A DNA stretch of 41,175 bases from Schlesneria sp. (GCA_028291515.1 JAQGHU010000034.1:1-41175), one strand, 5' to 3'. Positions 8,661 through 16,581 are shown, numbered from the stretch's first letter. Numbers and translations are program-made. The notes: generated by a model not told the origin, from the letters alone.

Positions 8661-8942
8661 TCACTCTGGGCGAATGTATCGCGTCCGGTGGAAGTGCAGC
8701 TTCGGTAGGGCCAGGTAGTAGCCCGGTCCCCAGGAGCCGTTCCAGCAATAGACCCCGGCACCACACCGAGGCCGCTGATAGCAGTACGGTTGCTGCATCG
8801 GAATGACCATCGGTGTCGGCGTGGCCTGATACTGCGCCACGGGAGTGACCTCGACTGCTTCCTCGGCAAGAGCAGGGGGCTGTGCGAACGACAGCATAAT
8901 GCAGACTGCGCCCAAGCCGGTCAGCCAGTTTTCGCGAGACAT
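8661..8942 (-). CDS. Small secreted aromatic/cysteine-containing protein
   Basis: A 93-residue protein with a signal peptide (cleavage near PPALA-EE, residue 26). The mature part is rich in Tyr, Trp and Pro with three cysteines (PYCYQRPRCGAGVYCWNGSWGPGYY). No family recognised. A strong ribosome binding site (GGAAGGG) precedes the ATG, so expression is likely. An overlapping 146-residue frame on the same strand (8539-8979) is mostly Arg/Ser-rich and reads through the repeat, so I take it as a shadow. It is transcribed divergently from the J-like/PA14 gene; the shared upstream region holds palindromes and a paired repeat. Confidence 0.7.
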   Translation of the reverse strand: MSRENWLTGLGAVCIMLSFAQPPALAEEAVEVTPVAQYQATPTPMVIPMQQPYCYQRPRCGAGVYCWNGSWGPGYYLALPKLHFHRTRYIRPE

Positions 8943-9060
8943 GAGGGGTCCCTTCCTTAGGAAGCAGCGTCAGAGACAAACTCCTGCTGCTTTGATTCCA
9001 GTCGGAATTCGAACGCGACGCCCCGAAGTCTTTCCGTCTTCGCCGCGCGTTCCGGCACGA

Positions 9061-9109
9061 CAGTTAAGTTCAACATCCCGCACACTCACGTTTGCGCAAA
9101 CCTTAACTG
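9061..9109. promoter_or_regulatory. Nested palindromes, possible operator
   Basis: CAGTTAAG at 9061-9068 and its reverse complement at 9102-9109 flank a region whose right part is a perfect 12-bp palindrome, GTTTGCGCAAAC (9090-9101). It lies 119 bp upstream of the small secreted protein's start, in the divergent region shared with the gene at 9406. A regulator-binding site is possible; no promoter boxes were assigned. Confidence 0.35.
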
Positions 9110-9176
9110 CGCCAATGAGATCCGTCCGGCGAATTCTGCAGGAAGGGCAAGCTGCCTGAGGTGAGCCGCGCATGTT

Positions 9177-9314
9177 CGTCATTCCCGCGTAGGCGGGAAT
9201 CCAGCCCATCGGGACCGAGTCTCCGCGGACGCTGCGAATCGACCGCCATTCCAGCGTTCTCGCAACGAGACGGTTTTGACGACTCGCTGGATTCCCGCCT
9301 ACGCGGGAATGACG
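9177..9314. repeat. Paired ATTCCC/GGGAAT inverted-repeat element, copy 2 (variant)
   Basis: Arms of 28 bp at 9177-9204 and 9287-9314 are perfect reverse complements with an 82-bp spacer. The hairpin loop is GTAG rather than GCAG, and the partner arm carries the matching change. Unlike the other three copies it sits in a divergent intergenic region, ending 91 bp before the start at 9406. Confidence 0.93.
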
Positions 9315-9405
9315 GAATGCGGGCTAAGACGGCCCGGCCGTTGCTGCTGATCGTCGCATCTCTTAGTCTGCCAGCCTGATTCAATCGCGATTTCAGGGCT
9401 GGCTC

Positions 9406-10437
9406 ATGTTCAATGCTTATCACAAGTGGCTTGGGATTGCTTCTCAGGATCAACCGCCAAATCACTATCGCCTCCTTGGCATTGACCTGTACGAGTCTGA
9501 TTCGGATGTGATCGACGGTGCTGCCGATCGTCAGATGAGCTTTATCAGACAGTATCAGTCGGGGCCCCATGCCGAGGCCGCCGCGCGGATTCTGAACGAA
9601 CTGGCGATCGCCCGTCTGTGCTTGCTGAAGCCGGTCACCAAAGAGGCCTATGACGAGAACCTGCGAAGAACGTTGTCAGCGGCAGAACCGACTCTACCGA
9701 TGTTTGGAGGAATGAGAATCGGATCTCGCTTCGGTCGGCCGACCAAACGATCGCCGGTCGGGATTGTGGTGGGCGGCATCCTGGGATTGGTTTGCGTGGT
9801 TGTCGGCTGGATATTTCTGGCCAATGGAAAGCCGAATCGTCAAGAGGTTCCGAAACATCAAGCGTCTGTCGTTGCTGCTCCTGTCCAGAAACCCGCTCCG
9901 ACCAAAGCTACTGATGCGAACGCCGCATTGTCACAGCCCGTCGCAGCGGTTCATCGACCACCTAGTTCACCGCCGCCCGACCTCAAGCCAGGCCTGCTGC
10001 GAGTTGTCTACAACGGGAAGGAATTCGAGCAAAAGATTCACGCTCGAATCGACCCGGAGATCCACACCAATTTCGGATTGGGTCCCGCGGCACCCGGCCT
10101 GCCCGATGACAACTATTGCATTCGCTGGTCGGGTCTGGTGCGGGTCGCGACGACGCGGAAATATACGTTCCAGTTCGATCACGATGATGGAGGTCGCATG
10201 TGGATGGACGGCAAGCAGGTTGTCGACAACTGGAACGACGGAGTTCACCACGACCGGTTGGAACTGGAACTGACGGCAGGCGACCATCCGATCAAGCTCG
10301 AATACTTCGAAGGCGGCTCGTTTGGAGGCATCAATCTCTGGTGGGAATCGGACGCGTTTTCGCTGGAGATCGTTCCGGAAAAGAACTTCTATCACGCCGT
10401 TGAGTCGGAGAAAGAATTCGCGCCTCTAAGCGAGTGA
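9406..10437 (+). CDS. J-like domain, single TM helix and PA14 domain protein
   Basis: A 343-residue membrane protein in three parts. Residues 5-90 (YHKWLGIASQDQPPNHYRLLGIDLYESD, then NELAIARLCLL and YDENLRR) resemble the degenerate J-domain-like module common in planctomycete proteins; no HPD tripeptide is present, so DnaK stimulation is doubtful. A TM helix spans residues 117-139. After a Pro/Ala-rich linker, residues about 192-335 form a PA14-type beta-barrel (NYCIRWSGLV, FQFDHDDGGRMWMDGKQVVDNW, DHPIKLEYFE), a carbohydrate- or ligand-binding fold that would lie outside the membrane. The ATG at 9406 has a weak AGGGCTGG upstream. A signalling or scaffold protein is plausible; the role is unknown. 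Confidence 0.75.
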   Translation: MFNAYHKWLGIASQDQPPNHYRLLGIDLYESDSDVIDGAADRQMSFIRQYQSGPHAEAAARILNELAIARLCLLKPVTKEAYDENLRRTLSAAEPTLPMFGGMRIGSRFGRPTKRSPVGIVVGGILGLVCVVVGWIFLANGKPNRQEVPKHQASVVAAPVQKPAPTKATDANAALSQPVAAVHRPPSSPPPDLKPGLLRVVYNGKEFEQKIHARIDPEIHTNFGLGPAAPGLPDDNYCIRWSGLVRVATTRKYTFQFDHDDGGRMWMDGKQVVDNWNDGVHHDRLELELTAGDHPIKLEYFEGGSFGGINLWWESDAFSLEIVPEKNFYHAVESEKEFAPLSE

Positions 10438-10497
10438 ACAGGTGGGTGGCGAGTAACTCTGCGGGAAGGGCTGTAGTGAACGCATCTGTGTTGATCG

Positions 10498-10845
10498 CTA
10501 CTTGTGCGATAAGTGGTTGTCTCGTTTCATTCCTTCCCATGGAGATTTAGGGAATTCATGGGTGGCGATGGCTCCCGTCTTGCGACCCAGTATTCGACGG
10601 ATCATGAATTCGAACAACTCAATTTCGTAGTCAATGAACGTTCTTTCAGTGGCACTCAAGGGAAATCTTGCATAGCCAAAGGTCGTTGGATTCGCGGCAC
10701 GTTCCTCCGTCGTCTGTTGCCGCATCTTGCTACCACGATCAAGCAATTCCCTGCAGTGCCTGATCTGTGATTTCAATCGGTTGATGGAGGCCCTTTCTTC
10801 GGCAGTTAATCGTCGCCGCCACCAACTCCGTAGGAATGGCCACAT
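10498..10845 (-). CDS. Hypothetical protein, 115 aa
   Basis: A small basic protein starting MWPFLRSWWRRRLTAEE with predicted helices (ASINRLKSQIRHCRELLDRG and TFIDYEIELFEFMIRRIL). No signal peptide or clear TM segment and no recognised family. The ATG is preceded by AGGGG at good spacing, supporting translation. It is the most distal member of a run of same-strand small genes (10.5-12.5 kb) with 82 bp to the upstream YcxB-like gene. Confidence 0.55.
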   Translation of the reverse strand: MWPFLRSWWRRRLTAEERASINRLKSQIRHCRELLDRGSKMRQQTTEERAANPTTFGYARFPLSATERTFIDYEIELFEFMIRRILGRKTGAIATHEFPKSPWEGMKRDNHLSHK

Positions 10846-10927
10846 GATTTGCCCCTGTCGTCAACAGACTACCTTCGGTTTATCGTCAGAAGTGCTCGGA
10901 TTCAATCCCAATCTTGTAGTCGATATG

Positions 10928-11446
10928 TCATCTACGGGTCTGTAGGGCGTAACTGCGAAACTGATCCAGTTGCTTTGAATCTTCGAACCAGGTCTTCGGA
11001 AAGATTTCATAGGTCTTGTCGGGATGATACAGCAGCAGGACCGCTTTGCTCTCTTTGAATTGGACGTAGTCGCTCCAGGCTCGTTCCGATTGCCAGATCG
11101 CACTTTCGGCTGCCAGCTTTTCGCTGTTCCAGGTGTAGGTGAACTTTGCATTCAGAAACCCTCGCCGAGCCTGACGCTGCCTGTCCCGGCGTGGTAGCAG
11201 CCACAGGTCGAAGATCAGGACTGTGACGATGCCGCCAATGCCACTGATGAGCAGTGCGCTGCCGGCGGCGATGTAGCCTGAAACCAAAAGCGCGATGCCG
11301 ATCAGGGCGGCAAGTCCAGAAACAATGTCGCAACCGACCACAGTCGACCGGCGGTGTAGTCTCTGCGCGTTCACGTAGTCTTCTGGAGACATCGAGCCCG
11401 TAATCGAGCAGTACTCCGATGACAGCAACCCGTCTTTGTCGTTCAT
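10928..11446 (-). CDS. YcxB-like membrane protein
   Basis: A 172-residue protein with two adjacent TM segments (about residues 38-80: VVGCDIVSGLAALIGIALLVSGYIAAG and ISGIGGIVTVLIFDLWLLP) followed by a soluble C-terminal domain with TYTWNSEKLAAES and YVQFKESKAVLLLYHPDKTYEIFPKTWF. That layout and the Y-x-F-P-K tail resemble the YcxB-like family, whose function is unknown. The frame is open upstream to 11599, but the ATG at 11446 overlaps the stop of the preceding gene as ATGA, so translational coupling is the natural reading. No strong binding site of its own is needed. Confidence 0.72.
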   Translation of the reverse strand: MNDKDGLLSSEYCSITGSMSPEDYVNAQRLHRRSTVVGCDIVSGLAALIGIALLVSGYIAAGSALLISGIGGIVTVLIFDLWLLPRRDRQRQARRGFLNAKFTYTWNSEKLAAESAIWQSERAWSDYVQFKESKAVLLLYHPDKTYEIFPKTWFEDSKQLDQFRSYALQTRR

Positions 11447-12006
11447 TTCGCCGATTCGAGAAGTTTGCGGGACTGCAGCAGTTTCAGTCGCGGCTTGGGG
11501 ACGCTGGCGACCATGTCGCCGAGATCGTCGCAGAAGGTGTGCGAACCGTCGGCGGGGAAGACGATGAAGTCGTCCGTCACCGGCAGAATGGTTGTCCAAT
11601 CCAGCGCGTTAAGCTGCAGGGCGACGCGTTGAGTCATTTCGCGGAACGGTTGTATTTCCTCGTCCTCTTCCAGTTCGCAAAGATGCTCGTACCAGACTCC
11701 GTAGTGGTCGAGCAGCTTGTCGTTGTTGAGTTCAATTGCGATCGAGAACTCATCGTCTTGCTGCTCATCAGCGCCCCAGACATAGTGCAATGCTTCCTTG
11801 GGACGTTTCTTCAGGAACACCTGTCGCGCGGACTCTTTCACCAGCATCAACGAGGGGACTGCGGTCTCATCCATATCAGTGCCGTTGTACCAGATCCGCA
11901 GGCAGTAGGCCTGTTCTTTGACCTTGGCCGCTTTCACCGCCTTGGGAATCTCGGCGACAAGGATCTTTTCGATTTTGGAAAGAAGAGCATCGATCTGTTT
12001 TGGCAT
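11443..12006 (-). CDS. Hypothetical soluble protein, 187 aa
   Basis: A soluble acidic protein with no signal peptide or TM segment. Visible blocks include AYCLRIWYNGTDMDETAVPSL, a mid-region ALHYVWGADEQQDDEFSIAIEL, and a C-terminal WTTILPVTDDFIVFPADGSH. The pattern loosely recalls small bacterial families annotated as immunity-like or DUF4303-like, but I cannot place it. The ATG at 12006 is preceded by GGTGGG; another ATG five codons upstream (12021) is possible. Its last four bases overlap the start of the YcxB-like gene, so the two are probably one translational unit. A paired structure just upstream (12049-12085) may belong to its leader. Confidence 0.65.
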   Translation of the reverse strand: MPKQIDALLSKIEKILVAEIPKAVKAAKVKEQAYCLRIWYNGTDMDETAVPSLMLVKESARQVFLKKRPKEALHYVWGADEQQDDEFSIAIELNNDKLLDHYGVWYEHLCELEEDEEIQPFREMTQRVALQLNALDWTTILPVTDDFIVFPADGSHTFCDDLGDMVASVPKPRLKLLQSRKLLESAK

Positions 12007-12048
12007 GACCCACCATGTCATCTTGAGAAAAGAAGTGCCGACAGGAAA

Positions 12049-12085
12049 CTCTACATAATAGGTGGCTAGCCCACCGGGAGTAGAG
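12049..12085. promoter_or_regulatory. Nested inverted repeat upstream of the 187-aa protein gene
   Basis: CTCTAC (12049-12054) and GTAGAG (12080-12085) enclose a second stem, GGTGG-CTAGC-CCACC (12061-12075). The structure lies 43 bp before the minus-strand start at 12006 and could be a leader hairpin or an operator. Confidence 0.3.
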
Positions 12086-12162
12086 ATAAGATGTATGGGC
12101 CGCGATATTGTCGTGCGGGCTCACGTCGGTCAAGTGAGCAGCTCGAACAGAATCGCGATCAG

Positions 12163-12543
12163 CTAGATTCCATCGCGAGTGGGGTAGACGCCAGCACTCA
12201 ACAGTTGATCCCACTTTGGTGCTGGCGATTCAGCGATGATTGATTCGACTGCCGTGGTCGACCGCGCCGCGCTCCAGGCCGAGAGAGTGTCGATCATCGC
12301 GAAGGGGTCTGGCAGACTGTTGATGTCTGCTTCAGGGACGAAGAGTACGAGCAGAGGAAATAGACCAGAGCTGTGGGCAGTTTCGCCGGCAATGAGATCC
12401 AATTCACAACTGGAGGGAACGCCTGAGACAAGTTCATGGAAGTGCGTGCGAACGTATTCCAGGAATCCGACAATGTGATCCAGGTCGTTACCGATGAGTT
12501 GCGGAATGCTGAAATCAAGCAGGGTATAGCCAGGATTGGTCAT
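12163..12543 (-). CDS. Hypothetical protein, 126 aa
   Basis: A small acidic soluble protein beginning MTNPGYTLLDFSIPQLIGND, then HIVGFLEYVRTHFHELVSG and DPFAMIDTLSAWSAARSTTA. No membrane segment, metal motif or recognised family. A GGGATCG stretch precedes the ATG. It lies 156 bp upstream of the 187-aa gene on the same strand and may share a transcript. Composition is protein-like and no better frame overlaps it, which is the main support. Confidence 0.5.
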   Translation of the reverse strand: MTNPGYTLLDFSIPQLIGNDLDHIVGFLEYVRTHFHELVSGVPSSCELDLIAGETAHSSGLFPLLVLFVPEADINSLPDPFAMIDTLSAWSAARSTTAVESIIAESPAPKWDQLLSAGVYPTRDGI

Positions 12544-12612
12544 TGCGATCCCAACGGCTAGTTAAGTGTCTAAAGCAGGTGAACGTGCTGGCGATGTCGA
12601 ATGCGAGGTGGG

Positions 12613-13323
12613 CTATTGTGAGAGCGGAGTTATACGCACGTTGATCTCTTGATCACGGCGAGAGTTGACCTCGTGATCAACGTGTGAATAGTCGGCAGTG
12701 ACGACCTCGACCATGGCACGGTCAATAGTCTCCATGTGGCCGCTGGAGAGTAGCCAGGCCAGTCCGGCGCAGTTGAGCGTCACCGTGAACCAGAACAGGA
12801 TCTGGAATTTGGATTTGCTGACTTTATGCCGGAAGACTTCCTGCGCGAACAAGGCACCGGGCCAACCGCAGAAGAGGCCGACGGTATGCAGCCGGGTTTC
12901 CTGGGTACGCCACCGATTGTTGATCGCGGCAGATTTATCCAGGCCATACATCACGAAGGCGACGGCACTCATGATGGCGTAGACCAGGGCGAGGCTGGCC
13001 GGAAATTGTGATGTCAGAGTGGTTGCCGCGATCGTGATCAGGAACAGTGCGGCGATTCCTTTTCGGGGAAAGCCACTGACTGTCGTGGCCTTGACCTGTT
13101 CCGGCCGTACGGCGCGAGTGACAAAGCGGGGGCGTGAAGCCCTGAAACGGCCTTTATCATCAAGAACGATATTGTAGGAGATGACCGTGCCGACGACTGG
13201 TCGAGGCGAGCCTAGCCCCAATGCCGTCACATGAACGAAAGTTCGGATGCCACTCCCTGCCGAGGTGACGAAGCCGAAGCCACGTTCGTCGTCCCATTCG
13301 ATGATGCGTCCGACGTATCGCAT
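12613..13323 (-). CDS. Cold-shock domain fused to DUF1294 membrane domain
   Basis: A 236-residue two-domain protein. Residues 1-65 form a cold-shock (CSD) fold: GRIIEWDDERGFGFVTSAG holds the RNP1-like GFGFV, and the RNP2 region reads TFVHVTAL. Residues about 88-200 form the DUF1294 membrane domain with three or four TM helices and its typical blocks FVMYGLDKSAAINNRWRTQE, HTVGLFCGWPGALFAQ and FRHKVSKSKFQ. CSD-DUF1294 fusions are widespread in bacteria; the function is unknown but may link nucleic-acid binding to the membrane. The last 35 residues are extra, and the DNA coding for them holds a 9-bp inverted repeat (12638-12683). Confidence 0.88.
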   Translation of the reverse strand: MRYVGRIIEWDDERGFGFVTSAGSGIRTFVHVTALGLGSPRPVVGTVISYNIVLDDKGRFRASRPRFVTRAVRPEQVKATTVSGFPRKGIAALFLITIAATTLTSQFPASLALVYAIMSAVAFVMYGLDKSAAINNRWRTQETRLHTVGLFCGWPGALFAQEVFRHKVSKSKFQILFWFTVTLNCAGLAWLLSSGHMETIDRAMVEVVTADYSHVDHEVNSRRDQEINVRITPLSQ

Positions 13324-13386
13324 GTTGCTCTAATGACTAACGTCGAAAATGCGGGTCGCTTTTGTCTGCGCTTCGTGAGCAATTAT

Positions 13387-14052
13387 TCACGTGAGTAATG
13401 CGCGAATTGGCTCGCTTCTCGTACAGTCTAGCACAGATTTGCCGTTGCCATCTTTCAGAGCCGGACTGATGCCCCGCTTGAGGAAGGTAGCGATAATCAC
13501 GCGTTGAGCGGCTTTCGCCTCGTCCGATCCCGAGCCGCCTCGGCCGGTGTTTTGAACGGCGAGGTGAAACGGGGTCGAGCCGGAGTTGTTCTGCATCAGG
13601 GGATCGCAACCTGCGTCGAGCAGACATTGAACGGCGTCGGCGCAGCGAGTCCGCACGGCGCGATGCAAAGGCGTGGCACCGTTCTTGTCCTGCAGGTTGA
13701 TACTCGCTCCTGCTTCGAGCAACGTCGCGATCGTTTTCACCTGACGCTTGGCATCCCACACCGGACCGTCGATATAGCCGTCGGCTGCATAGTGCAGCGG
13801 CGCACCGCGACGATGATTCGACGCCGCGTTGGGGTCGGCACCCGCCTTGATCAGGTCCGCGACGATTTCGACTCGATAGCCGGCCGCAGCGAGATGCAGC
13901 ACTGTGTCGCCGACGTAGATCCAGTGAAAGATCGAGGCCTCATAGAGGTGTGCCGTGTCGATCAGCCGCGTCGCCAGCGCAGGCTCTTGCTTGAGCAGGC
14001 GGCGAACCAATTGACGATCGTCGTCCACGATGGCGGCGAGAAGTGATTCCAT
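13387..14052 (-). CDS. Ankyrin-repeat protein
   Basis: A 221-residue soluble protein made of four to five ankyrin repeats: GDTVLHLAAAGYRVEIVADLIKAGADPN, GAPLHYAADG, NGATPLHRAVRTRCADAVQCLLDAGCD and GSTPFHLAVQN followed by a degenerate repeat. The TPLH and ALLxxGAD signatures are clear. The first 50 residues look like a helical cap (SLLAAIVDDDRQLVRRLLKQEP). There is no signal peptide, so it is presumably a cytoplasmic protein-binding module. The partner is unknown. It sits 63 bp upstream of the CSD-DUF1294 gene and divergently from the DUF1559 variant. Confidence 0.85.
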   Translation of the reverse strand: MESLLAAIVDDDRQLVRRLLKQEPALATRLIDTAHLYEASIFHWIYVGDTVLHLAAAGYRVEIVADLIKAGADPNAASNHRRGAPLHYAADGYIDGPVWDAKRQVKTIATLLEAGASINLQDKNGATPLHRAVRTRCADAVQCLLDAGCDPLMQNNSGSTPFHLAVQNTGRGGSGSDEAKAAQRVIIATFLKRGISPALKDGNGKSVLDCTRSEPIRALLT

Positions 14053-14220
14053 GTGGTTGTACCTGTTGGGACGTTGAGGACACGGAGAAAGTCGGAGACG
14101 AATTCAGATGCTGTCGGCTGCAAGAACTGTGAAAGTAGATAGTGTATTATCAGATCGTCAGCCAATAGAAAGTCAATTTGAATCAGCGAGACTATTGATC
14201 TGTGACGGGGAGAAGGCACG

Positions 14221-15258
14221 ATGCCAACGATTATTGGTGGTGAATGGGAGCCGCGCGCGGTGGCTGCCTTTTGGTCGATCAATGCGATGGGTTTGCCGCT
14301 GGTTCTGGCGATGCTGGGGTGGCTGAGTTGGACGACTCGGCGAGCGGCACGCTGGACTGATTTGATTGTGTACGGGTTAGCAATCGTCGCGATGATTGCT
14401 GTTCCGCGGCTTTGCCTGGATCTCGAATCGTTGGAGTCGCTGCCTGTACCTTATGTCTTGTGGCTATTTGTCGTGGGGATGGCAGGCTTATTCCTGACGA
14501 TCTCTCGGTGGCTATGGCCGCAGCGAGCGGTCAATCTGGGTGGGCTGCTGCTTATTCTGGTGGCCCCCGCACTGCTGGTCGGGCCACTCTTGACGGCGGT
14601 TTCACAAGCACGCGAAGCGGCCAAAAGAACAACCTGCAAGAGCCATTTGAAGCAGATCGGATTGGGTCTGCACAACTACCACGAGACCTATTCTGTTTTT
14701 CCCGCCGCCGTGACGGGCGAGCCCGACGTGAGCTGGCGAATCCTGTTGCTGCCCTATCTGAATGAGCTTCCGCTGTCTGCGACTTACGATCAAACGAAGC
14801 CATGGGATTCACCGGTGAACGATCTGTTGTCCAAAGGCCGAGTCTGGGTCTATGAATGTCCGTCGAACACTCATCACCGAGACGCCGCGGGGCGATTTCG
14901 AACCGATTTTGCGATGCTGACTGGCAAAGGAGCATTTGGCGATACCTCTCGGACTGTCGCCATTGATGACATCACCGATGGAGCGTCGAATACAATCGCG
15001 ATCGTGGAAGCATCCGGGCTGCAGATCATCTGGACCGAGCCACGTGACTTCGACGTGACGAAGGGACCGATCGGGATTAACCTGAAGGGGGCGTCTGGCT
15101 TTGAATCACCGGGAATGATGTCGTCGTACCACACCAAAGGAGCCTACGCGATATTGGCATCCGGCCACGTGCAATTCATCAATAAGTCGATCGATCCCGA
15201 GCTGTTGAAGAAGTTGACCACGATCGACCGCGAGGGGACGATCGGGCAGGATTTCTAG
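14221..15258 (+). CDS. DUF1559 protein with polytopic N-terminus
   Basis: A 345-residue protein whose C-terminal two thirds are a DUF1559 (SBP_bac_10-type) domain: [47 protein letters not shown], and the [15 protein letters not shown] tail that replaces the usual H-x9-DG motif. Standard planctomycete DUF1559 proteins begin with a type IV prepilin leader (GFTLIELLVVIAI), as the copy at 28075 does. This one instead has four hydrophobic segments (about residues 18-36, 46-63, 76-95, 103-127) and no prepilin peptidase site, so it should be a polytopic membrane protein. The ATG is preceded by GGGGAGAAGG. Confidence 0.8.
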   Translation: MPTIIGGEWEPRAVAAFWSINAMGLPLVLAMLGWLSWTTRRAARWTDLIVYGLAIVAMIAVPRLCLDLESLESLPVPYVLWLFVVGMAGLFLTISRWLWPQRAVNLGGLLLILVAPALLVGPLLTAVSQAREAAKRTTCKSHLKQIGLGLHNYHETYSVFPAAVTGEPDVSWRILLLPYLNELPLSATYDQTKPWDSPVNDLLSKGRVWVYECPSNTHHRDAAGRFRTDFAMLTGKGAFGDTSRTVAIDDITDGASNTIAIVEASGLQIIWTEPRDFDVTKGPIGINLKGASGFESPGMMSSYHTKGAYAILASGHVQFINKSIDPELLKKLTTIDREGTIGQDF

Positions 15259-15303
15259 CGGACTCAGGTTGATCGATCCGATTTGAAGTCTTGGAAGTTT
15301 AAA

Positions 15304-16146
15304 ATGCCCCCAATTCTGGTTGCTGATCTGTTCCCCGATGTGTGTCGTTGCCTGGTGGAGTTGTTACGGTCGCTGAGTCCTGAGGAATGGCAGTTGCCGA
15401 CGGTGAGTTCTCGCCGCACCGTGAAGGATATTGCCAGTCATCTGCTGGATGGCAGTTTGCGGCGATTGTCGATGCAGCGCGATGGATATCATCCGGCGGA
15501 TGGTCGGAGCCAGCCGCGCGCGGGTGAGCCGTTGATGGACTTCCTGAATCGACTCAACGAGGAATGGGAAGTTGGCACGCGACGACTGAGTCCGAATGTA
15601 CTGATCGAGTTGATCGAGTGGGCGGACGTTCAACTGGCGGAGCTGTTTCAGTCGCTAGACCCTGATGGTCCGGCGATATTTCCCGTGGCGTGGGCCGGCG
15701 AAGAACAATCGAAGAACTGGATGGATGTCGCTCGCGACTACACCGAGAAGTGGCATCACACTCAACAGATCTTCGAGGCCACGCAGCGGCCCAGCACCAT
15801 CGTGAACCGAGAGTTGATGTATCCGTGCCTGGATATCTTCATGCGCGCGTTGCCGTTCACATTTCGAGATGTGGCCGCCAAGGTCGGAAGCGTCGTGACT
15901 GTGGTCGTCACCGGTGATGCGGGTGGGCAATGGCAAGTGCAACGCCAATCGAATGGGTGGGAACAGATCATGGAGACCAGCTCCAAGCCTGCGGCCACCG
16001 TGACGATAGACCAGGCGACGGCTTGGAAGTTGGTCACGAAGCGTCGCCGCCGCGAATTGGTCCGGCAGCAGTTCCCCGATATTCAGATCAGCGGAGACGA
16101 AGAGTTGGGGCTGCCAGTTCTCGACATGGTGTCGGTCATGGCGTAA
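15304..16146 (+). CDS. DinB/maleylpyruvate-isomerase-like protein
   Basis: A 280-residue cytoplasmic protein of the DinB-like four-helix superfamily, closest in pattern to mycothiol-dependent maleylpyruvate isomerase N-terminal proteins. SLSPEEWQLPTVSSRRTVKDIASHLLDG carries the first conserved histidine and DYTEKWHHTQQIFEAT the later histidine pair, which together normally bind a metal. A C-terminal domain (about residues 190-280) resembles an SCP2-like lipid-binding fold. Mycothiol is not expected in planctomycetes, so the substrate is unknown. The ATG at 15304 has GGAAG upstream; a TTG at 15283 is also in frame. First gene of an operon with the VOC and cupin genes. Confidence 0.7.
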   Translation: MPPILVADLFPDVCRCLVELLRSLSPEEWQLPTVSSRRTVKDIASHLLDGSLRRLSMQRDGYHPADGRSQPRAGEPLMDFLNRLNEEWEVGTRRLSPNVLIELIEWADVQLAELFQSLDPDGPAIFPVAWAGEEQSKNWMDVARDYTEKWHHTQQIFEATQRPSTIVNRELMYPCLDIFMRALPFTFRDVAAKVGSVVTVVVTGDAGGQWQVQRQSNGWEQIMETSSKPAATVTIDQATAWKLVTKRRRRELVRQQFPDIQISGDEELGLPVLDMVSVMA

Positions 16147-16190
16147 CGTTGAGCGATCGACACGTCGTCAATCTTCACGAGGCAAGCATC

Positions 16191-16571
16191 ATGGAATTTC
16201 TGAAGACGATTCCGATCCTGCGCATCTTTGATGTCGCCAAAGCCAAAGAGTTCTATGTCGACTATCTGGGCTTCACGTCGGATTGGGAGCACCACTTCGA
16301 AGAGAACACGCCAGCCTACATGCAGGTTTCACGAGCAGGGCTGACGCTGCATCTGTCCGAGCATCATGGCGACTGCTGCCCAGGTTCGACGATCTTCGTC
16401 GAGATGACCGGGATCGAGGCGTTTCATGCGGAATTGGGAACGAAGAAGTATAAGTACTTGCGGCCGGGGATTGAGACCACGTTTTATGATGCCAAGTGTG
16501 TCGAAGTAATCGATCCATTCGGAAATCGCATTCGGTTCAACGAGAACCTGAAACCGGCTGAGGCGAAGTAA
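16191..16571 (+). CDS. VOC (glyoxalase/bleomycin-resistance-like) protein
   Basis: A 126-residue vicinal-oxygen-chelate protein: TIPILRIFDVAKAKEFYVDYLGF, then YMQVSRAGLTLHLSEHHGD, and the C-terminal VIDPFGNRIRFNENL. The pattern matches the subgroup annotated as glyoxalase-superfamily or bleomycin-resistance-like, which works as a dimer with paired beta-alpha-beta-beta-beta modules. Enzymatic versus drug-binding role cannot be decided. The frame is open far upstream through the previous gene, but the ATG at 16191 (GAGG upstream) is the proper start, 44 bp after the DinB-like gene's stop. Confidence 0.85.
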   Translation: MEFLKTIPILRIFDVAKAKEFYVDYLGFTSDWEHHFEENTPAYMQVSRAGLTLHLSEHHGDCCPGSTIFVEMTGIEAFHAELGTKKYKYLRPGIETTFYDAKCVEVIDPFGNRIRFNENLKPAEAK

Positions 16572-16581
16572 GGAAGTGATA

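Noticed and set aside
8539-8979. 146-codon minus-strand frame overlapping the small secreted protein
   Set aside because: It reads through one arm of the paired repeat (giving RHSRAGGNPA), is Arg/Ser-rich and lacks a binding site; the 93-residue frame has a signal peptide and a strong binding site.
8481-9314. CRISPR array
   Set aside because: The repeated 28-bp units occur as inverted pairs, not as regularly spaced direct repeats, and no cas gene is present.
15930-16190. Upstream part of the VOC protein frame
   Set aside because: Overlaps the DinB-like gene in another frame; the VOC domain begins exactly at the ATG at 16191.
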